This document shows, piece after piece, positions 56,016 to 64,000 of a DNA stretch of 64,000 nt; position 1 is the first letter of the stretch, and every line of letters starts with the position of its first letter. Position numbers and translations under genes: made by a program. The notes beneath the pieces were generated by a model. That model searched no databases. It saw only the letters and a program-made list of their open reading frames with translations, and had not been told where the DNA came from. The stretch comes from an uncultured Aeriscardovia sp. (GTDB lineage: Bacteria > Actinomycetota > Actinomycetes > Actinomycetales > Bifidobacteriaceae): the NCBI GenBank assembly GCA_903789525.1, contig CAIFER010000001.1:930001-994000 (forward strand), given 5' to 3'.

Positions 56016-56593
56016 GACTTGATGAAGATGAGAAAGAGAAGGTTACCCGATCCCGGTATGCCAATTTATCCCGCAAACTCACCGCAGACGACTTTGTGAC
56101 TGATCCCACGCTCTCGTCCGAAGAACTACTCGTCAATATACATATCGTCGGGAGCGTTGCTGATCGTTACTTTTCCCGCACCGAGCCGAGTGACCTACCC
56201 ATCACAGGAACAAACGCTCGCTTTATTGGTCTTCTTGCGCGATCTGACCGATGCGGTCGCACATTACACCAGACAGATTTCGAACACGCGCTGTCGCTGA
56301 ACCGCTCAACCGTCAGCCGAACTCTGGACCGCATGGAAGAGATGGGACTCGTCCAGCGAGTTCCGGATCCGCACGACGGCCGTCAGCTTCAGATCGTCTT
56401 AACTGAGCAAGGTCACAATACCAACGAAATGCTGCACAGCGAGATCCAGAAGCGCGGCGAAGCGTTGATCCACGGCATCCCGCCTGAAGATCTTGCCGCT
56501 GCTTTACGTGCTATTCAAGCGATCATCGACAACGCTCGAAAACTGACGAAGCAAGCAGAAGAACAAACGACAGAAACAGAAAAGGAGAGGTGA
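56009..56593 (+). CDS. MarR family transcriptional regulator
   Basis: A 194-residue winged-helix protein. The DNA-reading helix region is FEHALSLNRSTVSRTLDRMEEMGL, and the wing is VQRVPDPHDGRQLQIVLTEQG. The first 65 residues and the charged tail are longer than in compact MarR proteins. It has no ribosome site and the ATG lies within a palindrome, so it is likely leaderless and autoregulated. It is directly followed (1 bp gap) by the second exporter pair and should repress it until a toxic compound binds. Confidence 0.88.
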   Translation: MQRLDEDEKEKVTRSRYANLSRKLTADDFVTDPTLSSEELLVNIHIVGSVADRYFSRTEPSDLPITGTNARFIGLLARSDRCGRTLHQTDFEHALSLNRSTVSRTLDRMEEMGLVQRVPDPHDGRQLQIVLTEQGHNTNEMLHSEIQKRGEALIHGIPPEDLAAALRAIQAIIDNARKLTKQAEEQTTETEKER

Positions 56594-56594
56594 T

Positions 56595-58565
56595 ATGGCA
56601 ACTGCTCAATCGACGCGGACCGGACAATCCTCACGTCTTGCACAAAAGGAAGCTCGGCAGCTGACCAATGAAGAACGCCATCGCGCAGCTCAGCAAGCGG
56701 CCGAATACAAACGCGATCTTGGTTCGGCTAAAGACTTCAAGTATCTGTTTCCAAGCCTGCGCGAATATAAAAAGCCAGCCATCATTGCCCCGATTCTCGT
56801 CGCACTTGAGGCACTCGCGGAAATGTTCATCCCCGCATTGATGGCAAATCTCATTGACCAAGGCATTACACCAAAGAATATGGGCGAGATCTGGCATTGG
56901 GGCATCATCCTTCTGCTCCTCGCCGCCGTCGCCTTACTCTGCGGAATGGGATCGGCTCGCGCTTCCGCCATCGCATCCGCTGGTTTTGCGAAGAATCTAC
57001 GTCAAGACCTGTTCGATCAGGTCCAAGGCTTCTCCTTCACGAATATCGACCACTTCTCGACCGGCTCAATCATCACCCGTCTGACCACCGACGTGACCAA
57101 CGTACAGAACGCTTTCCAGATGATCATCATCATCGCGTTCCGCGCCCCACTCATGGTCATCATCGCCTGGATCTTGACGTTCCGAATCAGTCACCAGATC
57201 TCGTGGATCTTCCTGGTTGCCCTGCCGATCATGTTCGCTGTCCTCATGGTGATCGCCATGCACGTTCATCCGATCTTCATTCGCGTCTTCCACACCTACG
57301 ATGAGCTGAATGCGGACGTGGAGGAAGACTTGAACGGCATGCGCGTGGTCAAGTCCTTCACCCGTGAGGACTATCAAACCAAGCGCTTTACGGACGTCTC
57401 CCAGCGCATTTATGACCTGTTTACCAAGGCTGAACGCCGGCTCGCATGGAACAACCCGATCGTCACCTTCTTCATGTACGCAGTCATGCTGATCATGAGC
57501 TGGATGGCCTCGACCGCGATCGTCGCGTCCGGGAACAATGCAGCTCGTGGTCTGACGACCGGCGATATGACCAGTCTCTTCGCCTACGCCGCTCAGATGC
57601 TCATGGCCATGATGATGCTCACGATGGTCTTCGTTCTCATCATCATCTCCCGCGCTTCCGCCTCTCGTATGGCAGCAATCCTGCGCGAGAAGAACACGAT
57701 GCCGTTCGCGAGCGCCGAGAAAGCAATCACGACGGTCCCGGATGGGTCCGTACACTTCGATCACGTCACCTTCCGCTACGACACTGAAGGCACTGGTACC
57801 CCGGTCCTCAACGACGTTTCGCTCGAAATTCCATCTGGCTCGACCGTCGGCATTATCGGCGGAACTGGTTCAGCAAAGTCCAGTCTTGTTCAGCTCATCC
57901 CCCGCCTGTATGACGCCACTTCCGGTCGAGTGTCGGTCGGCGGTCACGATGTGCGCGACTATGAGCTATCTTCTCTCCGTCACGATGTGGCAATGGTTTT
58001 GCAGAAGAACACACTCTTCGAGGGCACGATCGCCGAAAATCTGCGCTGGGGTAATCCCAACGCCACCGACGAGGAGGTCCTGCACGCAGCTCAGGCAGCC
58101 CAAGCCGATGAGTTCGTTCAGCAAAAGGCTGACAAGTACGACAGTCACGTTGAACAAGGCGGTGCGAACTTCTCCGGCGGTCAGAAACAGCGTCTCTGCA
58201 TTGCTCGAGCGTTACTCCGCCGTCCAAAGGTGCTCATTCTCGATGATTCCACTTCTGCAGTGGATACGAAGACCGATGCACTAATTCGCCAGGCTCTGCG
58301 CGAGGAACTGCCGGACACGACGAAGATCATCATCGCCCAGCGTCTCTCCTCCGTTCAGGATGCCGACCAGATCTTCATGATGGACAACGGCCGCATCATA
58401 GAGCACGGCACGCATGAGGAGCTCATGAGGGCTTCTGCTGAGTACCGCGCGATCTACAACTCGCAGAATCAGAACAGGCGCGAAGCAGAGAAAGCTAAAG
58501 CCGAAACGGGAAACTCTGAAAGCCTTGGAAACTCCGAGAATTCCGAAAGCGAGGCGAAGGACTGA
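56595..58565 (+). CDS. ABC exporter half-transporter with degenerate ATP site, pair 2
   Basis: A 656-residue paralogue of the 51.8-kb gene. Six helices precede the ATPase with GGTGSAKSS, FSGGQKQRLCIARAL and LILDDSTSAVD, again with Asp in place of the catalytic Glu. It begins right after the MarR gene with AAAGGAGAGG upstream. Its stop shares one base with the next start. Together with the 58.6-kb partner it forms a heterodimeric multidrug-type exporter. Confidence 0.92.
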   Translation: MATAQSTRTGQSSRLAQKEARQLTNEERHRAAQQAAEYKRDLGSAKDFKYLFPSLREYKKPAIIAPILVALEALAEMFIPALMANLIDQGITPKNMGEIWHWGIILLLLAAVALLCGMGSARASAIASAGFAKNLRQDLFDQVQGFSFTNIDHFSTGSIITRLTTDVTNVQNAFQMIIIIAFRAPLMVIIAWILTFRISHQISWIFLVALPIMFAVLMVIAMHVHPIFIRVFHTYDELNADVEEDLNGMRVVKSFTREDYQTKRFTDVSQRIYDLFTKAERRLAWNNPIVTFFMYAVMLIMSWMASTAIVASGNNAARGLTTGDMTSLFAYAAQMLMAMMMLTMVFVLIIISRASASRMAAILREKNTMPFASAEKAITTVPDGSVHFDHVTFRYDTEGTGTPVLNDVSLEIPSGSTVGIIGGTGSAKSSLVQLIPRLYDATSGRVSVGGHDVRDYELSSLRHDVAMVLQKNTLFEGTIAENLRWGNPNATDEEVLHAAQAAQADEFVQQKADKYDSHVEQGGANFSGGQKQRLCIARALLRRPKVLILDDSTSAVDTKTDALIRQALREELPDTTKIIIAQRLSSVQDADQIFMMDNGRIIEHGTHEELMRASAEYRAIYNSQNQNRREAEKAKAETGNSESLGNSENSESEAKD

Positions 58566-60634
58566 TGGCTCAGCAAAACGAAAAGATGACAGCAACATCA
58601 CAGAAGCGCAGTCGCGGTCGCGGCAGGGATATTCGCCCCGGCACTCTCAAGCGGCTGCTCGGTTACGTATCGCAATACCGTTTCCGTCTGATTCTCGTCG
58701 GTATCTGCCTGATTGTGATCGCCGTCGCGCAGGCGCTGTCTTCACTGGCACTGCAAACGATGATCGATAACTACATCATGCCGCTGGTCGGTAAATCGCA
58801 TCCGGATTGGGGACCGCTGATTCGCCTGCTGTGCGGCCTCGGTGCGATTTATGCGTGCGCCGTCATCGCCTCACTCGTCTCCCAGCAGCTGCTGGTCGTC
58901 ATCGAGCAAGGAACCCTCAAGAAGGTGCGTGACGACATGTACACGCATATGCAGCGCCTGCCGATCGCCTACTTTGACCGCAACGAGCACGGCGACATCA
59001 TGTCCCGCTACACGAACGATACTGACACGTTGCGTCAGGCTATCTCACAATCCCTGCCGCAGATGGCGTCGTCCCTGCTGACCATGACCGCCGCCTTCAT
59101 TTCGATGTGCTGGCTGAGCTTGCCGCTGACCCTGCTCACTCTTGTGCTCACCTTCGGTATCCTCGCCATCACGCGCATTATCGTCTCCCGTTCTGGCCAC
59201 TACTTCGTCAAGCAGCAGAAGGACCTCGGTGCGGTCAATGCGTTCGTCGAGGAGGCTGTCAACGGCGAAAAGGTGATCAAGGTCTTCACTCATGAGGATG
59301 CGACGAAGAAGAAGTTCCGCGCGCTCAACAACAGCCTCTTCACTGCCAGCTCGACTGCGAATGCCTACGGTAACATCGTCATGCCGATCATCAACAACCT
59401 CGGCTACCTGATCTACGTCATCATCGCGCTCGTGGGTGGTGCCAGCCTGATTGCCGGACTCGCTAACCCAACTTTGCATGGGATGGCCTCGATCACTGTT
59501 GGCACGATCGTCTCGTTCCTGACGCTTTCACGTTCATTCATTAACCCGATTGGCCAGGTTTCTCAGCAGTTCACGATGATCATGATGGCCCTCGCTGGCG
59601 CCTCCCGTATCTTCCAGCTGCTCGACGAGCCGGTTGAGGAAGATCACGGAACTGTCACCCTCGTCAACGCGCATATCGCCAAGGATGGAACCATCACACC
59701 TGCTGATCACCGCACTGATGACTGGGCTTGGCGCGTTCCAATAGGAGTCAAGGTCAACACTCACGATGCTGAGCTGTCGGTGGCAAAGGACGCGGGACGA
59801 GCTGCAATGGCTCAGTCTGTTGCTAATGCCGATGCGATTGCTGATTTGATCGGGTCTGCTCCGCGTACTTCGAAGCAGCAAGCCGGCGCTTACACGCGTC
59901 TCCTAGGCGATATCCGCCTCGACCACGTCAACTTCTCGTACGTGCCAGGACGCCAGATCTTGCATGACATCAGCATTCACGCGCATCCGGGTGAGAAGGT
60001 CGCGCTCGTGGGAGCGACCGGCGCCGGCAAGACGACGATCACGAACCTCGTCAACCGGTTCTACGATATCGACTCCGGCTCCATCACTTACGATGGCATC
60101 AATATTCGCGATATCGCTAAGCCAGATCTGCGCCGCTCAATGGGCATCGTCCTCCAGGACGTGAACCTCTTCACCGGCACGGTCATGGACAACATCCGCT
60201 ACGGCCGTCTTGACGCGACCGACGAGGAGTGCATCGCCGCCGCCAAACTCGCGAACGCGGACGACTTCATCCGCATGCTTCCGGACGGGTACGAGACAGT
60301 TCTCTCCGGGAACGGCGAGGATCTATCTCAGGGCCAGAGGCAGCTGATCTCGATTGCTCGAGCAGCCGTCGCCGATCCGCCAGTCATGATTCTCGATGAG
60401 GCAACGAGTTCCATCGATACTCGGACTGAGCAGATCGTCCAGCAAGGAATGGATCAGCTCATGAAGGGACGCACGGTGTTCGTCATCGCGCACCGTCTCT
60501 CCACGATTCGCAACTCCGACCAAATCTGCGTCATTGATCACGGCCGCATTACCGAACATGGCGACCACGATCAGTTGATGGATCTGCGCGGCGAGTACTA
60601 CCAGCTCTACACTGGGGCTCTCGAGCTGGAGTAA
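58565..60634 (+). CDS. ABC exporter half-transporter with canonical ATP site, pair 2
   Basis: A 689-residue paralogue of the 53.8-kb gene: six helices, then a linker insertion with TPADHRTDDWAWRVP shared with its paralogue, then GATGAGKTTI, LSQGQRQLISIARAAV and MILDEATSSID. The ATG overlaps the preceding stop by 1 nt. It supplies the active ATP site of the second exporter. A strong terminator follows. Confidence 0.92.
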   Translation: MAQQNEKMTATSQKRSRGRGRDIRPGTLKRLLGYVSQYRFRLILVGICLIVIAVAQALSSLALQTMIDNYIMPLVGKSHPDWGPLIRLLCGLGAIYACAVIASLVSQQLLVVIEQGTLKKVRDDMYTHMQRLPIAYFDRNEHGDIMSRYTNDTDTLRQAISQSLPQMASSLLTMTAAFISMCWLSLPLTLLTLVLTFGILAITRIIVSRSGHYFVKQQKDLGAVNAFVEEAVNGEKVIKVFTHEDATKKKFRALNNSLFTASSTANAYGNIVMPIINNLGYLIYVIIALVGGASLIAGLANPTLHGMASITVGTIVSFLTLSRSFINPIGQVSQQFTMIMMALAGASRIFQLLDEPVEEDHGTVTLVNAHIAKDGTITPADHRTDDWAWRVPIGVKVNTHDAELSVAKDAGRAAMAQSVANADAIADLIGSAPRTSKQQAGAYTRLLGDIRLDHVNFSYVPGRQILHDISIHAHPGEKVALVGATGAGKTTITNLVNRFYDIDSGSITYDGINIRDIAKPDLRRSMGIVLQDVNLFTGTVMDNIRYGRLDATDEECIAAAKLANADDFIRMLPDGYETVLSGNGEDLSQGQRQLISIARAAVADPPVMILDEATSSIDTRTEQIVQQGMDQLMKGRTVFVIAHRLSTIRNSDQICVIDHGRITEHGDHDQLMDLRGEYYQLYTGALELE

Positions 60635-60664
60635 AGGAATCCGCTTCTTACCAGCCGGTCCCAT

Positions 60665-60716
60665 AAAATGCCATACAGCACCTGCGCGTGTTGTATGGCA
60701 TTTTTCTTTCTTTTTC
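60665..60716 (+). terminator. Terminator after exporter pair 2
   Basis: AAATGCCATACA pairs with TGTATGGCATTT around a GC-rich loop and is followed by TTCTTTCTTTTTC. Confidence 0.9.
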
Positions 60717-60742
60717 TGCCGTCCAACGGGATAATAGAAACT

Positions 60743-62923
60743 ATGTCTTTCAACGATGAAAATGCTCAAATGACGCAGTTTTTACGACCAGTCGATATGT
60801 CCAACGTTGTACTGCAGGACAACTGGCTGCTCAATGCTTCTCGCCGCGAGATTACCTATCTCCTGTCCTTTAATATCGATCGTTTGCTTGTTGAATTTCG
60901 GTTGCGAGCCGGTCAAGATACGCATGGTCTCAAGAATTACGGCGGATGGGAAGCTGGCGAGGACACGCGTACTAATCCGGAAGATGCCAATACACAAGAA
61001 GGCCCGGATCACCCTCACCATTACACCGGTCACTTCATTGGTCACTATCTGGCTGCTCTTGCTCAAGCCAGCCGAGCCACGATCGCTACCGCTGAGCAGA
61101 AGAGAGATCTGAACGCCCATCTGCGTGCTCTCATCGATGGAATTCGCCGTTCTCAGCTCGCTTATGGACGTCTTCACCCTGACGATGCCGGTTTTCTCCC
61201 CGCTTTCCGCGTCTCTTGCTTGCCGCACGGAACGGATGTCAACGCGGATCCTGCCAACAAGACACGCGCTGACCGCAATCTCGTGGTGCCTTTCTACGAT
61301 CTACACAAGCTCGAACAGGGATTGATCAGCGCCGTCCAGCTCTCTCATGATCCTCATATCCGTCAGACTGCGCTGGCAGCAGCTTCTGATTTCGGCGATT
61401 TCATCTATCACTGGCATGAGGCCCATCCCGAGGAAGATCTCCTCTCCACGGAATACGGCGGAATGAATGATGCTCTCTATCAGCTTTTTGCTCTGACGGG
61501 TAAGCCTGAGCATCTCACGGCCGCTCATCTTTTCGATGAAATCCCGCTCTTTACATCGTTGGAACAGGGGAAGGATGTGCTTTCGGGTCTGCATGCCAAT
61601 ACCACGATTCCGAAGTTCATCGGCGCTGTTCGCCGCTATCTGGTGCTCAGTAATCTCGATTCCACTGTCCCTCACAACGTCCAGCTCTCTGACCGTGACC
61701 GTCGCGATCTGACCGATCTGTATCTCGCGGCTGCTATCAACTTCTGGACGATCGTTACTGAACACCACAGTTATGCCAACGGAGACAACTCTTCTGCCGA
61801 GCATTTCCACGAGCCAGACGACCTGTGGGCAGATGCGACGCAGCGCGGTGAAGATATCGATGCGACGACATGTGAGACCTGCAATGCCTATAACATGCTC
61901 AAGTTGACGCGTCTGCTCCTCCAGATCACGCATGAAACCAAGTATTCCGAGTACTACGAGCACACGCTAACGAACACAATTCTCCCGTCCCAGAACCCTG
62001 AGACAGGTATGTCGATGTACTATCAGCCGATGACTGCCGGGTACCCGAAAATTTTCGGTCTCCCGTTTGGCACGTTCTGGTGCTGCCAAGGCACAGGTGT
62101 CGAGAACTTCACCAAGCTCACCGACTCGATCTTTCTGACTGGTCAGGCAACCGACAGTGCTGCTACTGGTGCCGACAGTTCACATGACGCTGCCAGCTCT
62201 GTCCCGGCGATCTACATCAACCAGTTCCGTGCCTCAACTCTGTGCGATCCCGTCACAGGACTGCGCGTGCACATCGACGCCAATCTCCCGGCAAGTCAGA
62301 CGATCACGATCTTGGTCTCTTCCGCTTCAAACTCTGTTTCCCATGCTGCCATCAAAGTTCGCGAACCGAAGTGGTCTTCTGCCACGACGATCTTCGTCGG
62401 ATCTGCTAACGCTGCGACTGGTTCGATGACGTTGAAGCGCGTTGACGTTCACCATGACTCGCAGGGTTGGGCCGAGATTCCAGTCGTTGCAGGATCTGTC
62501 ATCCGCATTCATGTCACTGAGCACGTCATTGCGCGACCGGACAAAGTGCACCCGAACTGGATGGCGTTCCAATACGGTCCTGCCCTGTTCTCTGCGCCTC
62601 TGACGCCGACGGATCCGAAGACGAATTGGAAGCAAAACGGCTACTACGTCCGCGCGGGGAAGCTTGACCGCAAGGCGGCTCAGATGGCTGTCATCACACC
62701 AGCGAATGGACTGAGCGCACAGCAATGGGCGGACGCTGATCACATTGATGCCGATTGTGTCCGCGTCGACCAGAGAGATCAAGCTGATGATTCCGCGCAG
62801 GTGGCTCTCGCCTTCAAAAATGTGGCAGGTCCGGCCAGCCATCTCCGCCTTTACCCTCATTACGCGGTCTGGCGCAGCACCTACGCGCTCTACTTCACCG
62901 TCGCCAACGCGAAAAATGAATGA
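60743..62923 (+). CDS. GH127 beta-L-arabinofuranosidase
   Basis: A 726-residue enzyme of the HypBA1 type, which releases beta-L-arabinofuranose from hydroxyproline-linked arabinans. The zinc-site Glu and Cys are in TTCETCNAYNMLKL near residue 375, and the paired cysteines, including the nucleophile, are in FWCCQGTGVENF near residue 455. An (alpha/alpha)6 barrel precedes and beta-sandwich domains follow. No signal peptide, so it acts in the cytoplasm. The ORF track start lies in the preceding terminator; ATG 60743 is better though its ribosome site (GGGATA) is weak. The partner GH121 HypBA2 is not in the window. Confidence 0.93.
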   Translation: MSFNDENAQMTQFLRPVDMSNVVLQDNWLLNASRREITYLLSFNIDRLLVEFRLRAGQDTHGLKNYGGWEAGEDTRTNPEDANTQEGPDHPHHYTGHFIGHYLAALAQASRATIATAEQKRDLNAHLRALIDGIRRSQLAYGRLHPDDAGFLPAFRVSCLPHGTDVNADPANKTRADRNLVVPFYDLHKLEQGLISAVQLSHDPHIRQTALAAASDFGDFIYHWHEAHPEEDLLSTEYGGMNDALYQLFALTGKPEHLTAAHLFDEIPLFTSLEQGKDVLSGLHANTTIPKFIGAVRRYLVLSNLDSTVPHNVQLSDRDRRDLTDLYLAAAINFWTIVTEHHSYANGDNSSAEHFHEPDDLWADATQRGEDIDATTCETCNAYNMLKLTRLLLQITHETKYSEYYEHTLTNTILPSQNPETGMSMYYQPMTAGYPKIFGLPFGTFWCCQGTGVENFTKLTDSIFLTGQATDSAATGADSSHDAASSVPAIYINQFRASTLCDPVTGLRVHIDANLPASQTITILVSSASNSVSHAAIKVREPKWSSATTIFVGSANAATGSMTLKRVDVHHDSQGWAEIPVVAGSVIRIHVTEHVIARPDKVHPNWMAFQYGPALFSAPLTPTDPKTNWKQNGYYVRAGKLDRKAAQMAVITPANGLSAQQWADADHIDADCVRVDQRDQADDSAQVALAFKNVAGPASHLRLYPHYAVWRSTYALYFTVANAKNE

Positions 62924-63047
62924 AAATATATAAATAAAGAAATAAATCAGGAAATAAATGAATTTATAAACGAATAATAGAATAAATTCAATGGGTGAGC
63001 GGGCTCGTTGGCAAGATTGTTATTGAATCTCGTCAGCGTGCCCGCTA

Positions 63048-63225
63048 TCTCGCTTATGTGGATTTTAAAATATCGCTTCTCGGTTAAGTGGGTTTCGTGC
63101 GAGTTTAAATGGATGCGAGATTGATGTCACTTGTTTTCGGAAACCCACTCGTTTCAACGATCCTGATTTGTCACGTCTTCCGGTCTCACCTTCACGTCCA
63201 TCCACTTAAGCGAGATAGCCGTCAA
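63048..63225 (+). repeat. Mosaic array element E7 (TTAAGTGGAT subtype)
   Basis: Core near 63115-63205 with TCGTTTCAACGATCCTGATT. Left arms CGCTTATGTGGAT, CGGTTAAGTGGGT, GAGTTTAAATGGATG at 30 and 21 bp; right arm CCATCCACTTAAGCGAG. Spacing mirrors E6. Confidence 0.78.
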
Positions 63226-63277
63226 GAAGAGGATTTCGCGCGCCTATCTCGCGTATTTGTGTAGATAGGTGCTTGCA

Positions 63278-63575
63278 TCCGCCTATATGGGGTGCATGTG
63301 AGCGGATATCTCATCTAATTGGGGCACACAAATGGGCATATTCCGTCTAATTGGGGCACTTTCGCGCACTCACCATCTTGAGGATCCGCGTGATTTCAAC
63401 GATCCTGTTTCCGTTCTCTTCCCTCAAGTGCCCCAATTAGTCCATATATGGTGTTTTTGGTTCCCAGTTAGAGGAGATTGAGACGGTTGACGTACGCAGA
63501 TAGGATAAGTGATCTAAATGGGAACACAATTAAAGGAGATATAGTCGCTTCCCACACCCAGATAGGATTGTTGGC
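63278..63575 (+). repeat. Mosaic array element E8 (AATTGGGG subtype)
   Basis: Core near 63360-63425 with GATTTCAACGATCCTGTTTC. Left arms TATATGGGG, TAATTGGGG, TAATTGGGG at 32 and 32 bp. Right arms GTGCCCCAATTAG, TTCCCAGTTAG, CAGATAGG, CACAATTAAAGG and CCCAGATAGG at 31, 32, 30 and 32 bp. Confidence 0.82.
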
Positions 63576-63830
63576 TTAACTGGGTGAATTATGGCCGCTA
63601 TCTGGGGTCAGAGAAATTGCTCTTCGCCTAACTGGGGTCACCATCTTCTAACCCAATTTCCAGAATCCCACTCGTTGCAATGATCTCGTTTTTCGGTTCT
63701 CTAAAGTCTGCCCCAATAAGACGAGTTCCTCACCCCAGTTAAGCGAAGAAGACATGTTTTAGCCCCACATAACAGGACTCAAAACCCCACTTAAGCGGAG
63801 TCGAGACCATTTCAGCCCCAAATAAGCGCG
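63570..63830 (+). repeat. Mosaic array element E9 (AACTGGGGT subtype)
   Basis: Core near 63640-63710 (CTCGTTGCAATGATCTCG). Left arms TAACTGGG, TATCTGGGG, TAACTGGGGT at 22 and 30 bp. Right arms CCCCAATAAGACGA, CCCCAGTTAAGCGA, CCCCACATAACAGG, CCCCACTTAAGCGG, CCCCAAATAAGCGC at 22, 30, 22 and 31 bp. Near-identical inverted copy of E3. Confidence 0.82.
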
Positions 63831-63837
63831 ACAGCCA

Positions 63838-63966
63838 TCATCTCAATCCAAAAATAGTGGCAAAGATCACGCAGATCAGTGAAATGAATTCCCAAAAGTA
63901 ATGAGAAGCTTCCGGCAAAAAGTATGGAAGCATAAATGCCCACAGAACGACGATGATAACAACCTT
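63838..63966 (-). pseudogene. Possible C-terminal remnant of a membrane protein
   Basis: A 42-codon frame on the minus strand reads VVIIVVLWAFMLPYFLPEAS and a second hydrophobic helix, then stops. A stop codon lies just upstream, and there is no good start or ribosome site. Two helices of this kind usually belong to a larger membrane protein, so it may be a decayed gene end. It may also be chance. Confidence 0.25.
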
Positions 63967-64000
63967 TCAGAGGACTTATGGACCGGACCTATGGCCCATA

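Larger units (their letters stand above)
62924..64000. other. Gene-poor interval with three mosaic repeat elements
   Basis: No complete gene is supported in the last 1.08 kb. 62930-62995 is AT-rich with repeated AATAAA. A hairpin AGCGGGC with GCCCGCT spans 62998-63049. 63048-63830 is filled by three mosaic elements. 63838-63966 may be the end of a decayed membrane protein gene. The final 34 bases show nothing. Confidence 0.7.

Noticed and set aside
62930-62995. AT-rich AATAAA repeats as a replication origin
   Set aside because: No DnaA boxes or dnaA/dnaN genes nearby; simple low-complexity sequence.

Overview
The window looks like chromosomal DNA from a bifidobacterium or close relative (Bifidobacteriaceae, Actinomycetota) of mid-range GC. 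The reasons are the topA-tmk-holB cluster, a short actinobacterial-type 4.5S RNA, UDP-galactofuranose cell-surface genes, a C69 dipeptidase, an LTA-synthase-like protein, and many arabinose-polymer hydrolases (GH43, GH51, GH127). This is inferred from gene content only; no genus can be assigned.

Layout. 1-5 kb: a partial beta-helix protein, a C69 dipeptidase, a PEBP-like protein, a GH43 enzyme, and debris of a decayed ABC-transporter locus. 5.2-17 kb: a universal stress protein, then an arabinan-use locus with an unusual 705-aa GH43 protein, a CUT1 sugar ABC importer (lipoprotein binding protein plus two permeases), a GH43 exo-enzyme, two GH43 endo-arabinanase-like paralogues (one a lipoprotein, one cytoplasmic) and a LacI regulator. 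A shared 15-bp operator lies in the promoter regions. 17-24 kb: holB, tmk, topA, a PAP2 phosphatase, 4.5S RNA and a frameshifted membrane-anchored protein. 24-43 kb: cell surface genes, comprising an LGFP/NlpC-P60 protein, glf, two GlfT2-like galactofuranosyltransferases, a Wzm/Wzt exporter, a large membrane protein, a DPM1-like transferase, a ricin-repeat GH25 lysozyme, tRNA-Ser(GGA) and an LTA-synthase-like protein. 43-64 kb: endonuclease IV, a frameshifted sugar-binding lipoprotein gene, GH51, an NmrA-like protein, two heterodimeric ABC exporters with a MarR regulator, and GH127.

The most unusual content is in three large gene-poor intervals (about 44.4-44.9, 47.2-48.4 and 63.0-63.8 kb). 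They hold nine copies of a mosaic element that I cannot match to any family I know. Each has a core with a conserved segment close to TTTCAACGATCCTGTTT. On both sides lie arrays of a short arm motif (roughly YGCYTANNTGGGG) that point at the core in opposite orientations. The arms are spaced mostly 20-22 or 29-32 bp apart, about two or three helical turns. Left and right arms of one element carry matching variants, giving about four subtypes, and the subtypes follow the same order in each array. The second array is inverted relative to the first and third, so the arrays form inverted pairs around the orphan binding-protein gene and around the GH51-to-GH127 block.

The genes suggest a cell that trims arabinan and arabinosylated glycans outside, imports arabino-oligosaccharides through the ABC importer, and finishes them with cytoplasmic GH43, GH51 and GH127 enzymes under LacI-type control. 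It also builds a galactofuranose-containing surface polymer. Gene calls rest on motif recognition without database searches.
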